Below are positions 1-7,904 of a DNA stretch of 34,949 nt, in pieces. A model generated the notes under the pieces. The model was not told the DNA's origin. It saw only the letters and a program-made list of their open reading frames with translations, and searched no databases. The translations under genes and the position numbers were made by a program. How positions within the stretch are numbered: the stretch's first letter is position 1; each line of letters begins with the position of its first letter. This DNA is from Candidatus Poribacteria bacterium (GTDB lineage: Bacteria > Poribacteria > WGA-4E > UBA9662), in the NCBI GenBank assembly GCA_012963885.1, contig DTUY01000017.1:2648-37596 (forward strand), given 5' to 3'.

Positions 1-297
1 AGCAAACTATAATTTTCAAACTTATAATCAATCGCAACCTTGGTTAACCTTAGTGTAAGAGTTCGTTTGAATATTTGATAGAATTGTGGCTTTGAATTCT
101 CAAAGAAAGGAGAGGAGTATTTTTAAGAGATTTATTTAAGTGTGTAAAAGTCTTTCCAATCCTGGTTATTTTAAGACAGAATCCAAGAGTTTTCAATATG
201 GTGTAAGTATGGTCGCTTTCTAATACCACACAACATCGATTATCATATTTCTTACTTTGCTAGCATTTATAAGATTCTTTTGATATTGAAACCCAAT
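1..297. other. Intergenic, no gene seen
   Basis: AT-rich stretch at the left edge. I find no convincing reading frame, RNA gene or repeat. It lies downstream of the minus-strand jelly-roll gene and its terminator, so it probably belongs to the neighbouring locus outside the window. Confidence 0.5.
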
Positions 298-328
298 AAA
301 AAAAGCGATGTTATTTGACAACATCGCT
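298..328 (-). terminator. Rho-independent terminator
   Basis: Read on the minus strand, a perfect 9-bp stem (AGCGATGTT pairing with AACATCGCT) with a 7-nt loop is followed by seven T residues. It lies about 65 nt beyond the stop of the jelly-roll gene at 394-1224 and so closes the whole minus-strand run that starts at 6423. Confidence 0.85.
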
Positions 329-393
329 CAATATTATTTGGGTGCTAATAAGATTAAATAGCACGCCACAAATAATGTATAAACACCAGAAGG

Positions 394-1224
394 CTATTCT
401 GATAATTTAATTGTTGCCCATCGAGTGGCAATTTTTTCGGAAGGTTCAACAGGCAAGTACTCACGAATTAAATCACGCGGGAATCCTCCCCCTGGTGGAC
501 GTGCACCACTGAAGTCCACCAGAACATAGTCGAAATAGAGATCCTGTACCGAATCGTGGGCCTGGGCAACACCTATCGTTACAGATGGCCCAATTTCTTT
601 ATCACCTATTTTAGTTAAATGAACTGCACGCCAGTGATCAGTAGCAATACCACCGACCATTTCCAAGACAGGACCAAGACCATCTACATAAACTCGTATT
701 ACACCTGATTCATCAGACGTAACTCGATAAGTATGCCATTCATCTCCTTTTAACTTATGTGTTTTGATGACCTCGCCAACTGGTAACCCTATGCCAAGTT
801 GGACACGGTCTGGCCAGAAAATAACTTCATCGCTTGGGTTGATTCCATCACTGAAACCGATATTTCTTTCCTGATTGCCTTGTACCTTGACCTGGTCTTT
901 TACTAATAAGCTCTTGACGCGAGCAACAATTGTTATTCCTGGTGGGTTCCCTTCTCCCTTGAAGGTTCGAAACCACATGATTCTTTGACCGACATGAGAG
1001 TCATCGATGTGCAATAGTTTATTGGTAAACTGGTTATCAGGATCTTTAATAATAGCTCTTTTTTGGCCGTCTGCTCCAAATCCTTTATCAATTTTCCAGC
1101 CAGCTTTTTCCGGCATTTCATCAGCACGGTAAATAACGTCCCAATTCTGTGAAAAACTTTCATAACTGATCAACAAACTAAACAACATCAGAATAATAAT
1201 GAGCAATCTAACATCTACTTTCAT
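394..1224 (-). CDS. Secreted jelly-roll (LamG/DUF1080-like) protein
   Basis: Predicted secreted protein of 276 residues. The start at 1224 is chosen because an AAGGAG ribosome site lies just upstream (plus-strand 1231-1236) and because it gives a clean signal peptide (MKVDVRLLIIILMLFSLL, then SYESFS). The open frame extends 19 codons further without such support. The mature part alternates short beta-strand-like segments with Trp and Gly (WHTYRVTSDESGVIRVYVDG, then YFDYVLVDFSG), as in concanavalin-fold carbohydrate-binding domains. No catalytic motif is recognisable. It ends in KIATRWATIKLSE, a tail shared with the other jelly-roll proteins in this window. It is last in the minus-strand run and is followed by a strong terminator. 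Substrate unknown; the fold assignment is by pattern, not alignment. Confidence 0.75.
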   Translation of the reverse strand: MKVDVRLLIIILMLFSLLISYESFSQNWDVIYRADEMPEKAGWKIDKGFGADGQKRAIIKDPDNQFTNKLLHIDDSHVGQRIMWFRTFKGEGNPPGITIVARVKSLLVKDQVKVQGNQERNIGFSDGINPSDEVIFWPDRVQLGIGLPVGEVIKTHKLKGDEWHTYRVTSDESGVIRVYVDGLGPVLEMVGGIATDHWRAVHLTKIGDKEIGPSVTIGVAQAHDSVQDLYFDYVLVDFSGARPPGGGFPRDLIREYLPVEPSEKIATRWATIKLSE

Positions 1225-1272
1225 CCCCAACTCCTTATATTGATAGCACACTAAAGAGAACATGCTATTAGG

Positions 1273-1358
1273 AAAGGGCATAATCTTAATTAAACAACCA
1301 CTATCTTTACCCGTTGTGCTAAAGATAATGGCGTAACTTACTTAAAATTATGCCCTTT
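1273..1358. repeat. Nested imperfect palindrome between two jelly-roll genes
   Basis: Outer arms AAAGGGCATAAT (1273-1284) and ATTATGCCCTTT (1347-1358) are perfect complements. Inner arms 1298-1309 and 1320-1331 match at 11 of 12 positions around a 10-nt loop. The two unpaired stretches between the arms are nearly equal (13 and 15 nt), so the whole ~86 nt can fold into one long hairpin or cruciform. It lies between the stop of the gene at 1388-2107 and the start at 1224. It could be a structured leader, a processing site or a small palindromic mobile element. It has no T-tract of a standard terminator. Confidence 0.6.
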
Positions 1359-1387
1359 GATCAGTCTAGTTTCAGGTTAAGCTGGTT

Positions 1388-2107
1388 TCACTGCCCAGTT
1401 TTAAGCTTCCCCCAAATCGTCGATAATTTGTTTGAAGTTTGAACAGCCAAGATGTCGTTCTCATGCTCAGCAATAATGATATTATCAATTGGCCCCCAGT
1501 AAGAGGTCGAAATGAACCCTTTTTCATGTGTATCATCTTTTATTTTTAAAAGAGGTTTTCCGATATCTTTAAAAAGTGTGGGGTCATCCTTTTTTTTCGC
1601 CTTAACGGTAAACAAGGGGCCTTCGCATATCAGTTGAACGCTATACCATGTTTCAGTATCTGTTGGCCATGCTTTGCTGACAATATCATTCCATGCACCA
1701 TTAAACTGGTAAATTTTCCAATCTTGCGCGCCGGATCTACGACTTAACTGATAGTGCGCCTTTTTTTGGTCAATCACGCGAAATCCGATGGAATTGTTTT
1801 GGTTGTCTTTCATAAACATCCAATCAAATTCTAAGACGAAATCCTTGTATATTGCGCCTTTGTCTGCCAAATAACCTCCATAACCGGTAAAAACCTGATT
1901 AGTGGGGTCAACTGGATCTTTGTCTATCTTGCCAATATTATTTACTTCAGCAGCCGGATCGAATTTCCACTTCTTCGGTTCCTTCCCCATAGTATCATCT
2001 TCAAAATCATCTTGAAACAGGATTGCGGCCAAACCGACCGACTGAAACATAACACCAAGCATCAAAATCAAAGCGATTAGAAACAAACTTCTGAGAGTTA
2101 GGCACAT
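1388..2107 (-). CDS. Secreted DUF1080-like jelly-roll protein
   Basis: Predicted secreted protein of 239 residues. A signal peptide occupies about residues 1-27 (MCLTLRSLFLIALILMLGVM, then ..GLAA). The mature N-terminus ILFQDDFEDDTMGKEPKKW has the acidic 'DDFEDD..G..P..W' opening common to DUF1080/LamG-type concanavalin folds, and the strands around YKDFVLEFDWMF and TWYSVQLICEGPLFTVKAK fit that fold. The start is supported by GAGGTG about 6 nt upstream. The C-terminus KLSTIWGKLKTGQ is the shared tail. A role in binding or remodelling polysaccharide outside the cell is typical for this fold but is inferred. I see no catalytic residues I can vouch for. Confidence 0.75.
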   Translation of the reverse strand: MCLTLRSLFLIALILMLGVMFQSVGLAAILFQDDFEDDTMGKEPKKWKFDPAAEVNNIGKIDKDPVDPTNQVFTGYGGYLADKGAIYKDFVLEFDWMFMKDNQNNSIGFRVIDQKKAHYQLSRRSGAQDWKIYQFNGAWNDIVSKAWPTDTETWYSVQLICEGPLFTVKAKKKDDPTLFKDIGKPLLKIKDDTHEKGFISTSYWGPIDNIIIAEHENDILAVQTSNKLSTIWGKLKTGQ

Positions 2108-2309
2108 CTATATCACCTCATTATTAATTTGGGATTTATACATCAGGAACTGCTAAATCGGCTATGATTTATTTGACCTCCTAAATTCTATAACTCATTA
2201 GTATTGTTAGTCGCAAATCAGATCACAATATATAATACACATGCTTCTAATTATAAGATACATATTCTTTAAATACTATCAATAATTTTTATGCAAAAAT
2301 TATTTCGGT

Positions 2310-2393
2310 CTATCGATCGGTAATTTTTTCGGAGGGGTTGATAGGTAAACGCTCGCTAATCAAGCTTGCATCTTCCACTAGGTAGATGCATAC
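2310..2393 (-). pseudogene. Relic of a jelly-roll gene C-terminus
   Basis: On the minus strand this reads ..ASLISERLPINPSEKITDR, then TAG. It aligns with the end of the 394-1224 protein (DLIREYLPVEPSEKIATRWA), and the TAG falls exactly where the paralogue has the tail Trp codon TGG. No matching upstream domain remains in frame, so this is a broken 3' fragment of a former paralogue between the FGE-fold gene and the DUF1080-like gene. Confidence 0.65.
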
Positions 2394-2486
2394 CATCGAG
2401 ACCAAAATGAAGCAAAGTCGGAAAGCTCTGCATCATTCTCATTAGATACAACAAATCGGTGGCATAGAGACCAAGATTAAACAGCT

Positions 2487-3311
2487 CTAATCTACATTCA
2501 CAACACAGCGAAAACCGAGGTAACTGGTGTTAGCCCGAGGAATACTGTTGTAGCGGTAGGCAACACGCATGTTTCCAGCAGCACTATGCCAAGATCCTCC
2601 TCGCAATACGCGTTTTGACGTCACACTTACATAATCTTTCATGACTTCCTCTATACTCCAGCGGGCAGATATCGGATTTATCCTCGGACTCTTATGGTAA
2701 AATCTATTGTCGTAAGAGTCCAGACACCACTCCCACACATTGCCTGCAACATCCAACAACCCAAAACCGTTGGCTGCAAAACTACCTACCGGGGCTGCCT
2801 GTTTGTTCCATTTATCTTTACCACCAACACTCAAATAATTGGCATCATCATGGTTGACATCATCTCCCCAAGGATATAATTTACCCGCCAAGTTACCGCG
2901 GGATGCGTATTCCCACTCTGCTTCCGTCGGCAACCTTTTCCCAGCCCATTGAGCGTACGCCACGGCGTCGTACCAAGTCACAAAAATTATCGGATGATCA
3001 TCTGTGGGTGAATACTTAATGATATCCTTCCACCGTTTGTAGTCGTATCCACTGTCTTGCACAAACTGCTTAAATTGACCTACGGTGACTTCGTGAATAT
3101 CCATATAGAAGGCACTCAACTCTACTCTGTGAACTGGAGAAGCATTTACCATGTTACCCAGATGGTCCCCCATTTCAAAGGTTCCAGCTGGAATTAAAAC
3201 CATCTTCGCACCGTCTTCCTTCCAAACAATCTCTTTAGCTTGTGTTTGGTCAACCATAATCCACGCAAATAAAAAACTTGGTAATGCAATGATACTGATT
3301 GTTTTTTTCAT
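2487..3311 (-). CDS. Secreted FGE-sulfatase-fold protein (SUMF1-like), active-site Cys absent
   Basis: Protein of 274 residues with an FGE-sulfatase (SUMF1/C-type-lectin-like) domain filling nearly all of it. The start at 3311 is preferred because it begins a signal peptide (MKKTISIIALPSFLFAWIMV, ending near QTQA); the frame remains open 33 codons upstream. Family landmarks in order: MVLIPAGTFEMGD, FYMDIHEVTVGQFKQFV, VTWYDAVAYAQWAGKRLPTE, AEWEYASRGN, LYPWGDD, APVGSFAANGFGLLDVAGN, VWEWCLDSYD and VLRGGSW, ending LGFRC. In true formylglycine-generating enzymes two cysteines follow the GGS motif. Here that segment (HSAAGNMRVAYRYN) has none, so sulfatase activation is unlikely. More probably it is a binding protein or another FGE-fold activity. 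It sits beside a decayed paralogue and an intact relative at 4467. Confidence 0.85.
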   Translation of the reverse strand: MKKTISIIALPSFLFAWIMVDQTQAKEIVWKEDGAKMVLIPAGTFEMGDHLGNMVNASPVHRVELSAFYMDIHEVTVGQFKQFVQDSGYDYKRWKDIIKYSPTDDHPIIFVTWYDAVAYAQWAGKRLPTEAEWEYASRGNLAGKLYPWGDDVNHDDANYLSVGGKDKWNKQAAPVGSFAANGFGLLDVAGNVWEWCLDSYDNRFYHKSPRINPISARWSIEEVMKDYVSVTSKRVLRGGSWHSAAGNMRVAYRYNSIPRANTSYLGFRCVVNVD

Positions 3312-3382
3312 GGTTGAAACTTCTATTTGGTTGGTTTTATACAAAAAATTTGGAATGCACCCTACAACTTTTGTGGTGAAAT

Positions 3383-4378
3383 TTAAGATGTTGGTACATC
3401 TGCCAAGCACCGAAATCCGAGAGCAAAGCTAAAATCAACTTCCGGCCGCCACATGTCACGTCGAGCCACATGCAGATCAATGGCGTTAAAGAGGTGAAGC
3501 CCACCCCGCATCACTTTATAGGTACCGTTTTTAGCTCTTTTCAGGTCCTTTTTTGGAGAACGTGTATAGTAGTCGCAACTCTATACCAATCGGCAGTCCT
3601 CTCTATAAGCATTTCCAGCTATATCATAGGACCATAGCCATTGGGAGGATAGCTCCCTACAGGGGCAAGAACAGCATGGCCATCATCCACACATAACGCA
3701 CGGAAAATATCCTTGCCGGTCTCGCGAAATGAATCAACATTTTGCAAGACCGCATCTATACCGTCAGGGCCATTTAACAATTTCAGGAAAAATCCCCTCT
3801 CATTATCTGTCACTTTAGATCTTCGCAATATGGCTTGATCAAACATGGTTACCAAATTGCACCGATATATAGCACAATAGGAAACATGTTCTTATCCTCG
3901 AAGTTTGCCTGTGTTCCACCCATTGGGACATCTCTGGCCAAGACTAACCCACTACGCGCGGCATGTTCCCACTCAGCCCCAGTGGGCAACCGTTTTTCCG
4001 CCCATTTGGCATAAGCCTCAGCATCGTACCAAGTGACATCCAGGTGCTGGTCAGTGGAAGCTAATTTGGATAATTCAATACCTTGCCAGAGACTCCGATA
4101 GTGCGCCCTGTTTCACTGGCAAACTTCTTGTACTTTTCCACGATGACTTCGTGAATATCCATATAGAAGGCATCAAGTATCAACGGTATGCGCCGGTCGA
4201 GGTAGAATCCCCCCACTTTGACCTTCAAGTTCCACTTTGGACTCGGGGTACAAATCGGGTCATCCATTTCAAAGTTACCGGCAGGAATCAATCGCATGGC
4301 AGTACCATCTTTCGGCCAGTAGATCTCCTGATCCAGTTCAATTTCCTGATTTTTTCTCAAATTCGTATACAATAACAT
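3383..4378 (-). pseudogene. Decayed FGE-sulfatase-fold gene
   Basis: FGE-domain landmarks appear in the right order but in different frames. The first frame gives MRLIPAGNFEMDDP and FYMDIHEVIVEKYKKFA and stops at 4061. A second gives [20 protein letters not shown] and [10 protein letters not shown]. The third, at 3619-3855, gives APVGSYPPNGYG. The last gives KVMRGGLHLFN and ALGFRCLADVPTS, with its stop at 3383-3385. At least two frame changes and internal stops break the gene. It is closest to the intact neighbour at 2487-3311, so the pair looks like a tandem duplication in which one copy died. No signal peptide is recognisable at the 5' end. Confidence 0.85.
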
Positions 4379-4466
4379 ACTAATATCACTAATGTTTTCT
4401 CTTCACATTTCCAGTCTTTTAACAGGATCTTACCTGTTTTCCCCATTTTGTCGTGGTGCTTTAGAT

Positions 4467-5249
4467 TTACTCACTAGAATCCATAGATCGCGCAAGGCGG
4501 AAACCAACGAAGGATGTTCTTAAGCCAGGATAAAGTTGGAGTCTAAAGGTGGTGGAACACCGATTAATATTATCAATCCAAGATCCACCACGAATGACGC
4601 GCCAACTTCCAACATCAGGTCCTTTTGGGTTTTGGTTAGAAGTATAAGTGTAATAAACGTCACTGTACCAATCGGCTGTCCATTCCCAAACATTTCCTGC
4701 CATGTCCATGGCGCCATAGTAGCTTTTTCCTTTAGGATAGCGTCCGACAGGCGCAATCATATCATCATATCCATCATTTCCGTTCCATATATTAGCATGC
4801 GGTTTGGGTGCATTTCCCCAGGGCCAAAGCCGGTCAATAGGACCTGCTGCTGCCTTTTCCCATTCTGCTTCTGTCGGTAGACGACCGCCCATCCATTTAG
4901 TGTAAGCCACTGCATCATGCCAAGAAACACCTACCACAGGATAAAGCGGATACTCTAAAGCCCGATCCGGCCATAGGCCAACTCCATGTTCAGGAGAGAG
5001 ACTCTCAGGTGTATGTTTCCCTGTAGCTTTCCAGAATTTATAGTATTCTTGGTTCGTTACCTCATACTTCCCAATCTCAAATGTATCGAGGTATACTCTA
5101 TGAGACGGTCTTTGATCTGTAGCTCGATTGTCACTGCCCATAGTGAACCAACCAGAGGAAACCCTTATCATATTTGCTTGGTCACTGAAAACATCAGTTG
5201 CGCCCAACAATGTAACCAGCAGGAAAAAGCATACAGTATATTTATTCAT
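4467..5249 (-). CDS. Secreted FGE-sulfatase-fold protein (SUMF1-like)
   Basis: Protein of 260 residues: signal peptide MNKYTVCFFLLVTLLGATDV (cleavage near FSDQA), then a complete FGE-sulfatase domain. Landmarks are IRVSSGWFTMGSD, PSHRVYLDTFEIGKYEVTNQ, VSWHDAVAYTKWMGGRLPTE, AEWEKAAAGP, WPWGN, APVGRYPKGKSYYGAMDMAGN, VWEWTADWY and VIRGGSW, ending FVGFRLAR. After GGSW the segment IDNINRC holds a single cysteine, which by spacing matches the second of the two FGE active-site cysteines; the first is Asp. It therefore lacks the canonical pair. Its start overlaps the end of the upstream TPR gene by 8 bases, so the two are almost certainly co-translated. The partner or substrate is not evident. Confidence 0.88.
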   Translation of the reverse strand: MNKYTVCFFLLVTLLGATDVFSDQANMIRVSSGWFTMGSDNRATDQRPSHRVYLDTFEIGKYEVTNQEYYKFWKATGKHTPESLSPEHGVGLWPDRALEYPLYPVVGVSWHDAVAYTKWMGGRLPTEAEWEKAAAGPIDRLWPWGNAPKPHANIWNGNDGYDDMIAPVGRYPKGKSYYGAMDMAGNVWEWTADWYSDVYYTYTSNQNPKGPDVGSWRVIRGGSWIDNINRCSTTFRLQLYPGLRTSFVGFRLARSMDSSE

Positions 5250-6423
5250 GTAATGGTTCTTCTATCAGGCTTTCGTATGCCTGATAATGTTCCTCAGCCC
5301 GCTTAAGGTTACCTGCCTTTTCATATAACCGAGCGAGGTTAAGATGATAGAAAGGAATTTCCGGGTCTAGTCCAACCGCTTTTTGAAACGATTGGGTAGC
5401 TTTGGACATGTCTCCCATCATTACATAGGCAGATCCCAATGTATTATACAAAATCGATTGGTTTGGACTCAGTTCAATTGCATACAATAATGTATCCTTG
5501 GATGGAATAGGATGACCAAGGCTCATGAAGGCACGACTAAGACCGAGATAGTGGGAAATGTTTCGCGGATCAAGTTGGATACATCGCTGAAACGTCTTTA
5601 CAGCTAACGGATAGTTTTCCCTCTTCATAGACAACTTGGCTAATTCATCCAAAACTTCGATATTTCCCGGTTCTGCTTGCGTCAAACGAGATAATCGTTC
5701 ATGTTCAGTAGCATCCTTCTGTAATTGCTGAAATTGAAGCATTTCCACCTGCCCTTTTTTGCGTTCCCCAATACGAAGATAGGATGTTCCCAAACCATGA
5801 TGTGACTGGGGAAAAGTGGGCGCTAATTGGATCGATTTCTCAAAATGCGGAATGGCTTCCCTGTAATTTCCTTGGTTAAGATTGGCCATACCCAAATGAT
5901 ACCAGATGATTGTTGACAATGGATTCAACTCGGACGCCTTTGTCAACGTAGAGGAAGCTTCAACAAATTGACGGCGCTGGATTTGAGTCTTCCCTAGTGT
6001 TTTCAAGGCTCGTGCGTGCTTAGGTGCGTAACCAACAGTTTTTTGGAACGCTTTGGAAGCTTTTTCCCATTCCCCAAGATTGAAGAGAGCCTTTCCACGC
6101 GAATATAAAGCTTCTATATTATCTGGTTTTAACTCAAGCGATTTAGTGGTTGCCGAAACAACACTATTCCACAGTCCATCTTCCTCATACGCCATACTAA
6201 GATAATGATGGACTTCGTAGTGATTTGGCTCGATTGCTAGTGCTTTTTCTAATTCATTGATAGCCTTAGGAGTATTGCCCTGAAACATGAGCATAACTCC
6301 CCGATCAAGATGCGTAACATACTCCAGGTGTCGCAACTCGGTATTGGTTTGACCGACACCAAAGGAGTAGATCAACACAAAGTTAGATAAAAAGATCAGA
6401 ATTATCTTTCCCCACTGCATCAA
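5242..6423 (-). CDS. Secreted or membrane-anchored TPR-repeat protein
   Basis: Protein of 393 residues. An N-terminal hydrophobic segment (MMQWGKIILIFLSNFVLIYS) acts as a signal peptide or anchor. The rest is about ten tetratricopeptide repeats of 34 residues, roughly at 33-66, 67-101, 102-135, 136-169, 170-203, 204-237, 253-286, 287-320, 321-354 and 355-388. Typical repeat cores include AINELEKALAIEPNHYEVHH and AIPHFEKSIQLAPTFPQSHH. Such arrays are scaffolds for protein partners. The gene's 3' end overlaps the FGE-fold gene by 8 bases, so that secreted protein is a natural candidate partner. It is first in the minus-strand run and reads away from the divergent gene at 6626. I see no strong ribosome site before its ATG. 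Confidence 0.88.
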   Translation of the reverse strand: MMQWGKIILIFLSNFVLIYSFGVGQTNTELRHLEYVTHLDRGVMLMFQGNTPKAINELEKALAIEPNHYEVHHYLSMAYEEDGLWNSVVSATTKSLELKPDNIEALYSRGKALFNLGEWEKASKAFQKTVGYAPKHARALKTLGKTQIQRRQFVEASSTLTKASELNPLSTIIWYHLGMANLNQGNYREAIPHFEKSIQLAPTFPQSHHGLGTSYLRIGERKKGQVEMLQFQQLQKDATEHERLSRLTQAEPGNIEVLDELAKLSMKRENYPLAVKTFQRCIQLDPRNISHYLGLSRAFMSLGHPIPSKDTLLYAIELSPNQSILYNTLGSAYVMMGDMSKATQSFQKAVGLDPEIPFYHLNLARLYEKAGNLKRAEEHYQAYESLIEEPLHE

Positions 6424-6589
6424 GCGACACCATTATTTTTGAGATTAACTGACAAAACCACATCCTGCTTGGAGATTATTATACCCTAAATCTTTCTGTC
6501 AATAGCATCATGTAAAAGTTCGGTCTTAATGGAACGTGACAAACATAGGGAGTTAAATTCGACATCAGCACAAGTTCAGCTTAATTTTT

Positions 6590-6619
6590 TTGACTATTCT
6601 ACCCTCATATGTTTAGATA
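6590..6619 (+). promoter_or_regulatory. Possible sigma70-type promoter giving a leaderless mRNA
   Basis: TTGACT (6590-6595) is followed, 17-18 nt later, by TTAGAT/TAGATA (6613-6619). Transcription would begin about 7 nt beyond, right at the ATG at 6626. No Shine-Dalgarno sequence is visible before that ATG, which fits a leaderless transcript. The rest of 6424-6589 holds no gene and is the divergent regulatory region shared with the TPR gene. Confidence 0.4.
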
Positions 6620-6625
6620 TTAAGT

Positions 6626-7876
6626 ATGCAAAAAGTAATTAATTCGCAAATACTAAAAGAGACGGTAATTGAGGCTGTCGAATCGCAACAAGTGATCGAT
6701 ATTCATACCCACTTGTTTTCTCCTGACTTTGGTGGATTGCTTCTTTGGGGAGTGGATGAGTTGATTACTTACCACTATCTCATTGCGGAAGTTTTCCGAT
6801 CTGCTGATATCAGCTACGAAAAATTTTGGGCGATGACCAAAACTAAACAGGCAGATTTAATCTGGCAGACACTTTTTATCAATAATTCACCTATCAGCGA
6901 GTCGTGCCGAGGAGTGGTTACAACATTAAAGGAACTTGGATTGGATCTAGCCTCACGAGATCTCCAAGATTATCGAGAATACTTTGCCCACCAAAAAATT
7001 GAGGATTTTATTGACATAGTTTTTGATGTTGCTAAGGTGAAGTCGGTTGTGATGACCAATGACCCGTTTGATTCAATAGAACAACCAATTTGGCTTGCTG
7101 GTCGAAAAGGAGATCCACGTTTCCAGGCAGCGCTACGTATTGATTCGATCTTAAACGATTATGTTGATGTCGGTCGTGACAAATTATCCGGACTCGGTTA
7201 CGAAACCGATTTGGATTTATCGGAAAAATCGTTGGGTGAGATCCGACGGTTTTTATCAGATTGGATTAATAGAATGAAACCAAATTACATGGCAGTTTCA
7301 CTTCCTCCAGAGTTCCAGTACCCGGAGGATTCAAGACGAGGAAAAGTCATCAAAGAATGTATCCTGCCAATTTCGCTTGAATACAATGTTCCGTTTGCGT
7401 TGATGATTGGTGTCACCCGAGCAGTTAATCCGCAACTCCGGATGGCAGGTGATGGTATGGCAAAGACAGATCTGGCCTGCTTGGAAAATCTGCTTCGGGA
7501 TAATCCTAGCAACAAATTTTTGACCACACTCCTGTCACGCGAAAACCAGCATGAATTATGTGTGATTGCGAGGAAGTTTCCAAACCTGATGATCTTCGGT
7601 TGCTGGTGGTTTATGAACAATCCAAGTATCATTGATGAAATCACGCGCGAACGCTTAGAGTTGTTGGGACTAAGCATTATCCTACAACATTCTGACGCAC
7701 GAATTCTAGATCAACTCATCTACAAATGGAAACACTCACGCCAAATCATCTCAAAGGTACTGATCGACAAATACCAGGATCTCTTGGATTCTGGATGGAT
7801 CACAACACAGGATGAAATCGGACGCGATGTGGCGGCACTATTAGGCGGTAATTTTGAAGGTTTTCTTCAATCTTAA
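6626..7876 (+). CDS. Uronate isomerase-like amidohydrolase-fold protein
   Basis: Protein of 416 residues related to glucuronate/uronate isomerase (UxaC family), a metal-dependent TIM-barrel of the amidohydrolase superfamily. Features seen: the metal-binding His-x-His after strand 1 (VIDIHTHLF, His27 and His29), the GLLLWGVDELITYHYLI segment that follows it, GCWWF at 325-329, and SDAR at 355-358 with a candidate metal Asp357, followed by an Arg/Lys-rich helix as in UxaC (family: GWWF..., then TDSR). It is cytoplasmic, with no signal peptide. It is shorter than typical UxaC (about 470 residues) and no other uronate-pathway genes lie nearby, so it may act on another sugar acid or be a hydrolase. 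Its start has no Shine-Dalgarno sequence and may be leaderless. Confidence 0.75.
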   Translation: MQKVINSQILKETVIEAVESQQVIDIHTHLFSPDFGGLLLWGVDELITYHYLIAEVFRSADISYEKFWAMTKTKQADLIWQTLFINNSPISESCRGVVTTLKELGLDLASRDLQDYREYFAHQKIEDFIDIVFDVAKVKSVVMTNDPFDSIEQPIWLAGRKGDPRFQAALRIDSILNDYVDVGRDKLSGLGYETDLDLSEKSLGEIRRFLSDWINRMKPNYMAVSLPPEFQYPEDSRRGKVIKECILPISLEYNVPFALMIGVTRAVNPQLRMAGDGMAKTDLACLENLLRDNPSNKFLTTLLSRENQHELCVIARKFPNLMIFGCWWFMNNPSIIDEITRERLELLGLSIILQHSDARILDQLIYKWKHSRQIISKVLIDKYQDLLDSGWITTQDEIGRDVAALLGGNFEGFLQS

Positions 7877-7904
7877 TTCCCAGAAAATGCTTAATTCAGA
7901 CAAT

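Noticed and set aside
3619..3855. Separate 78-residue gene
   Set aside because: It is a middle segment (APVGSYPPNGYG) of the decayed FGE gene.
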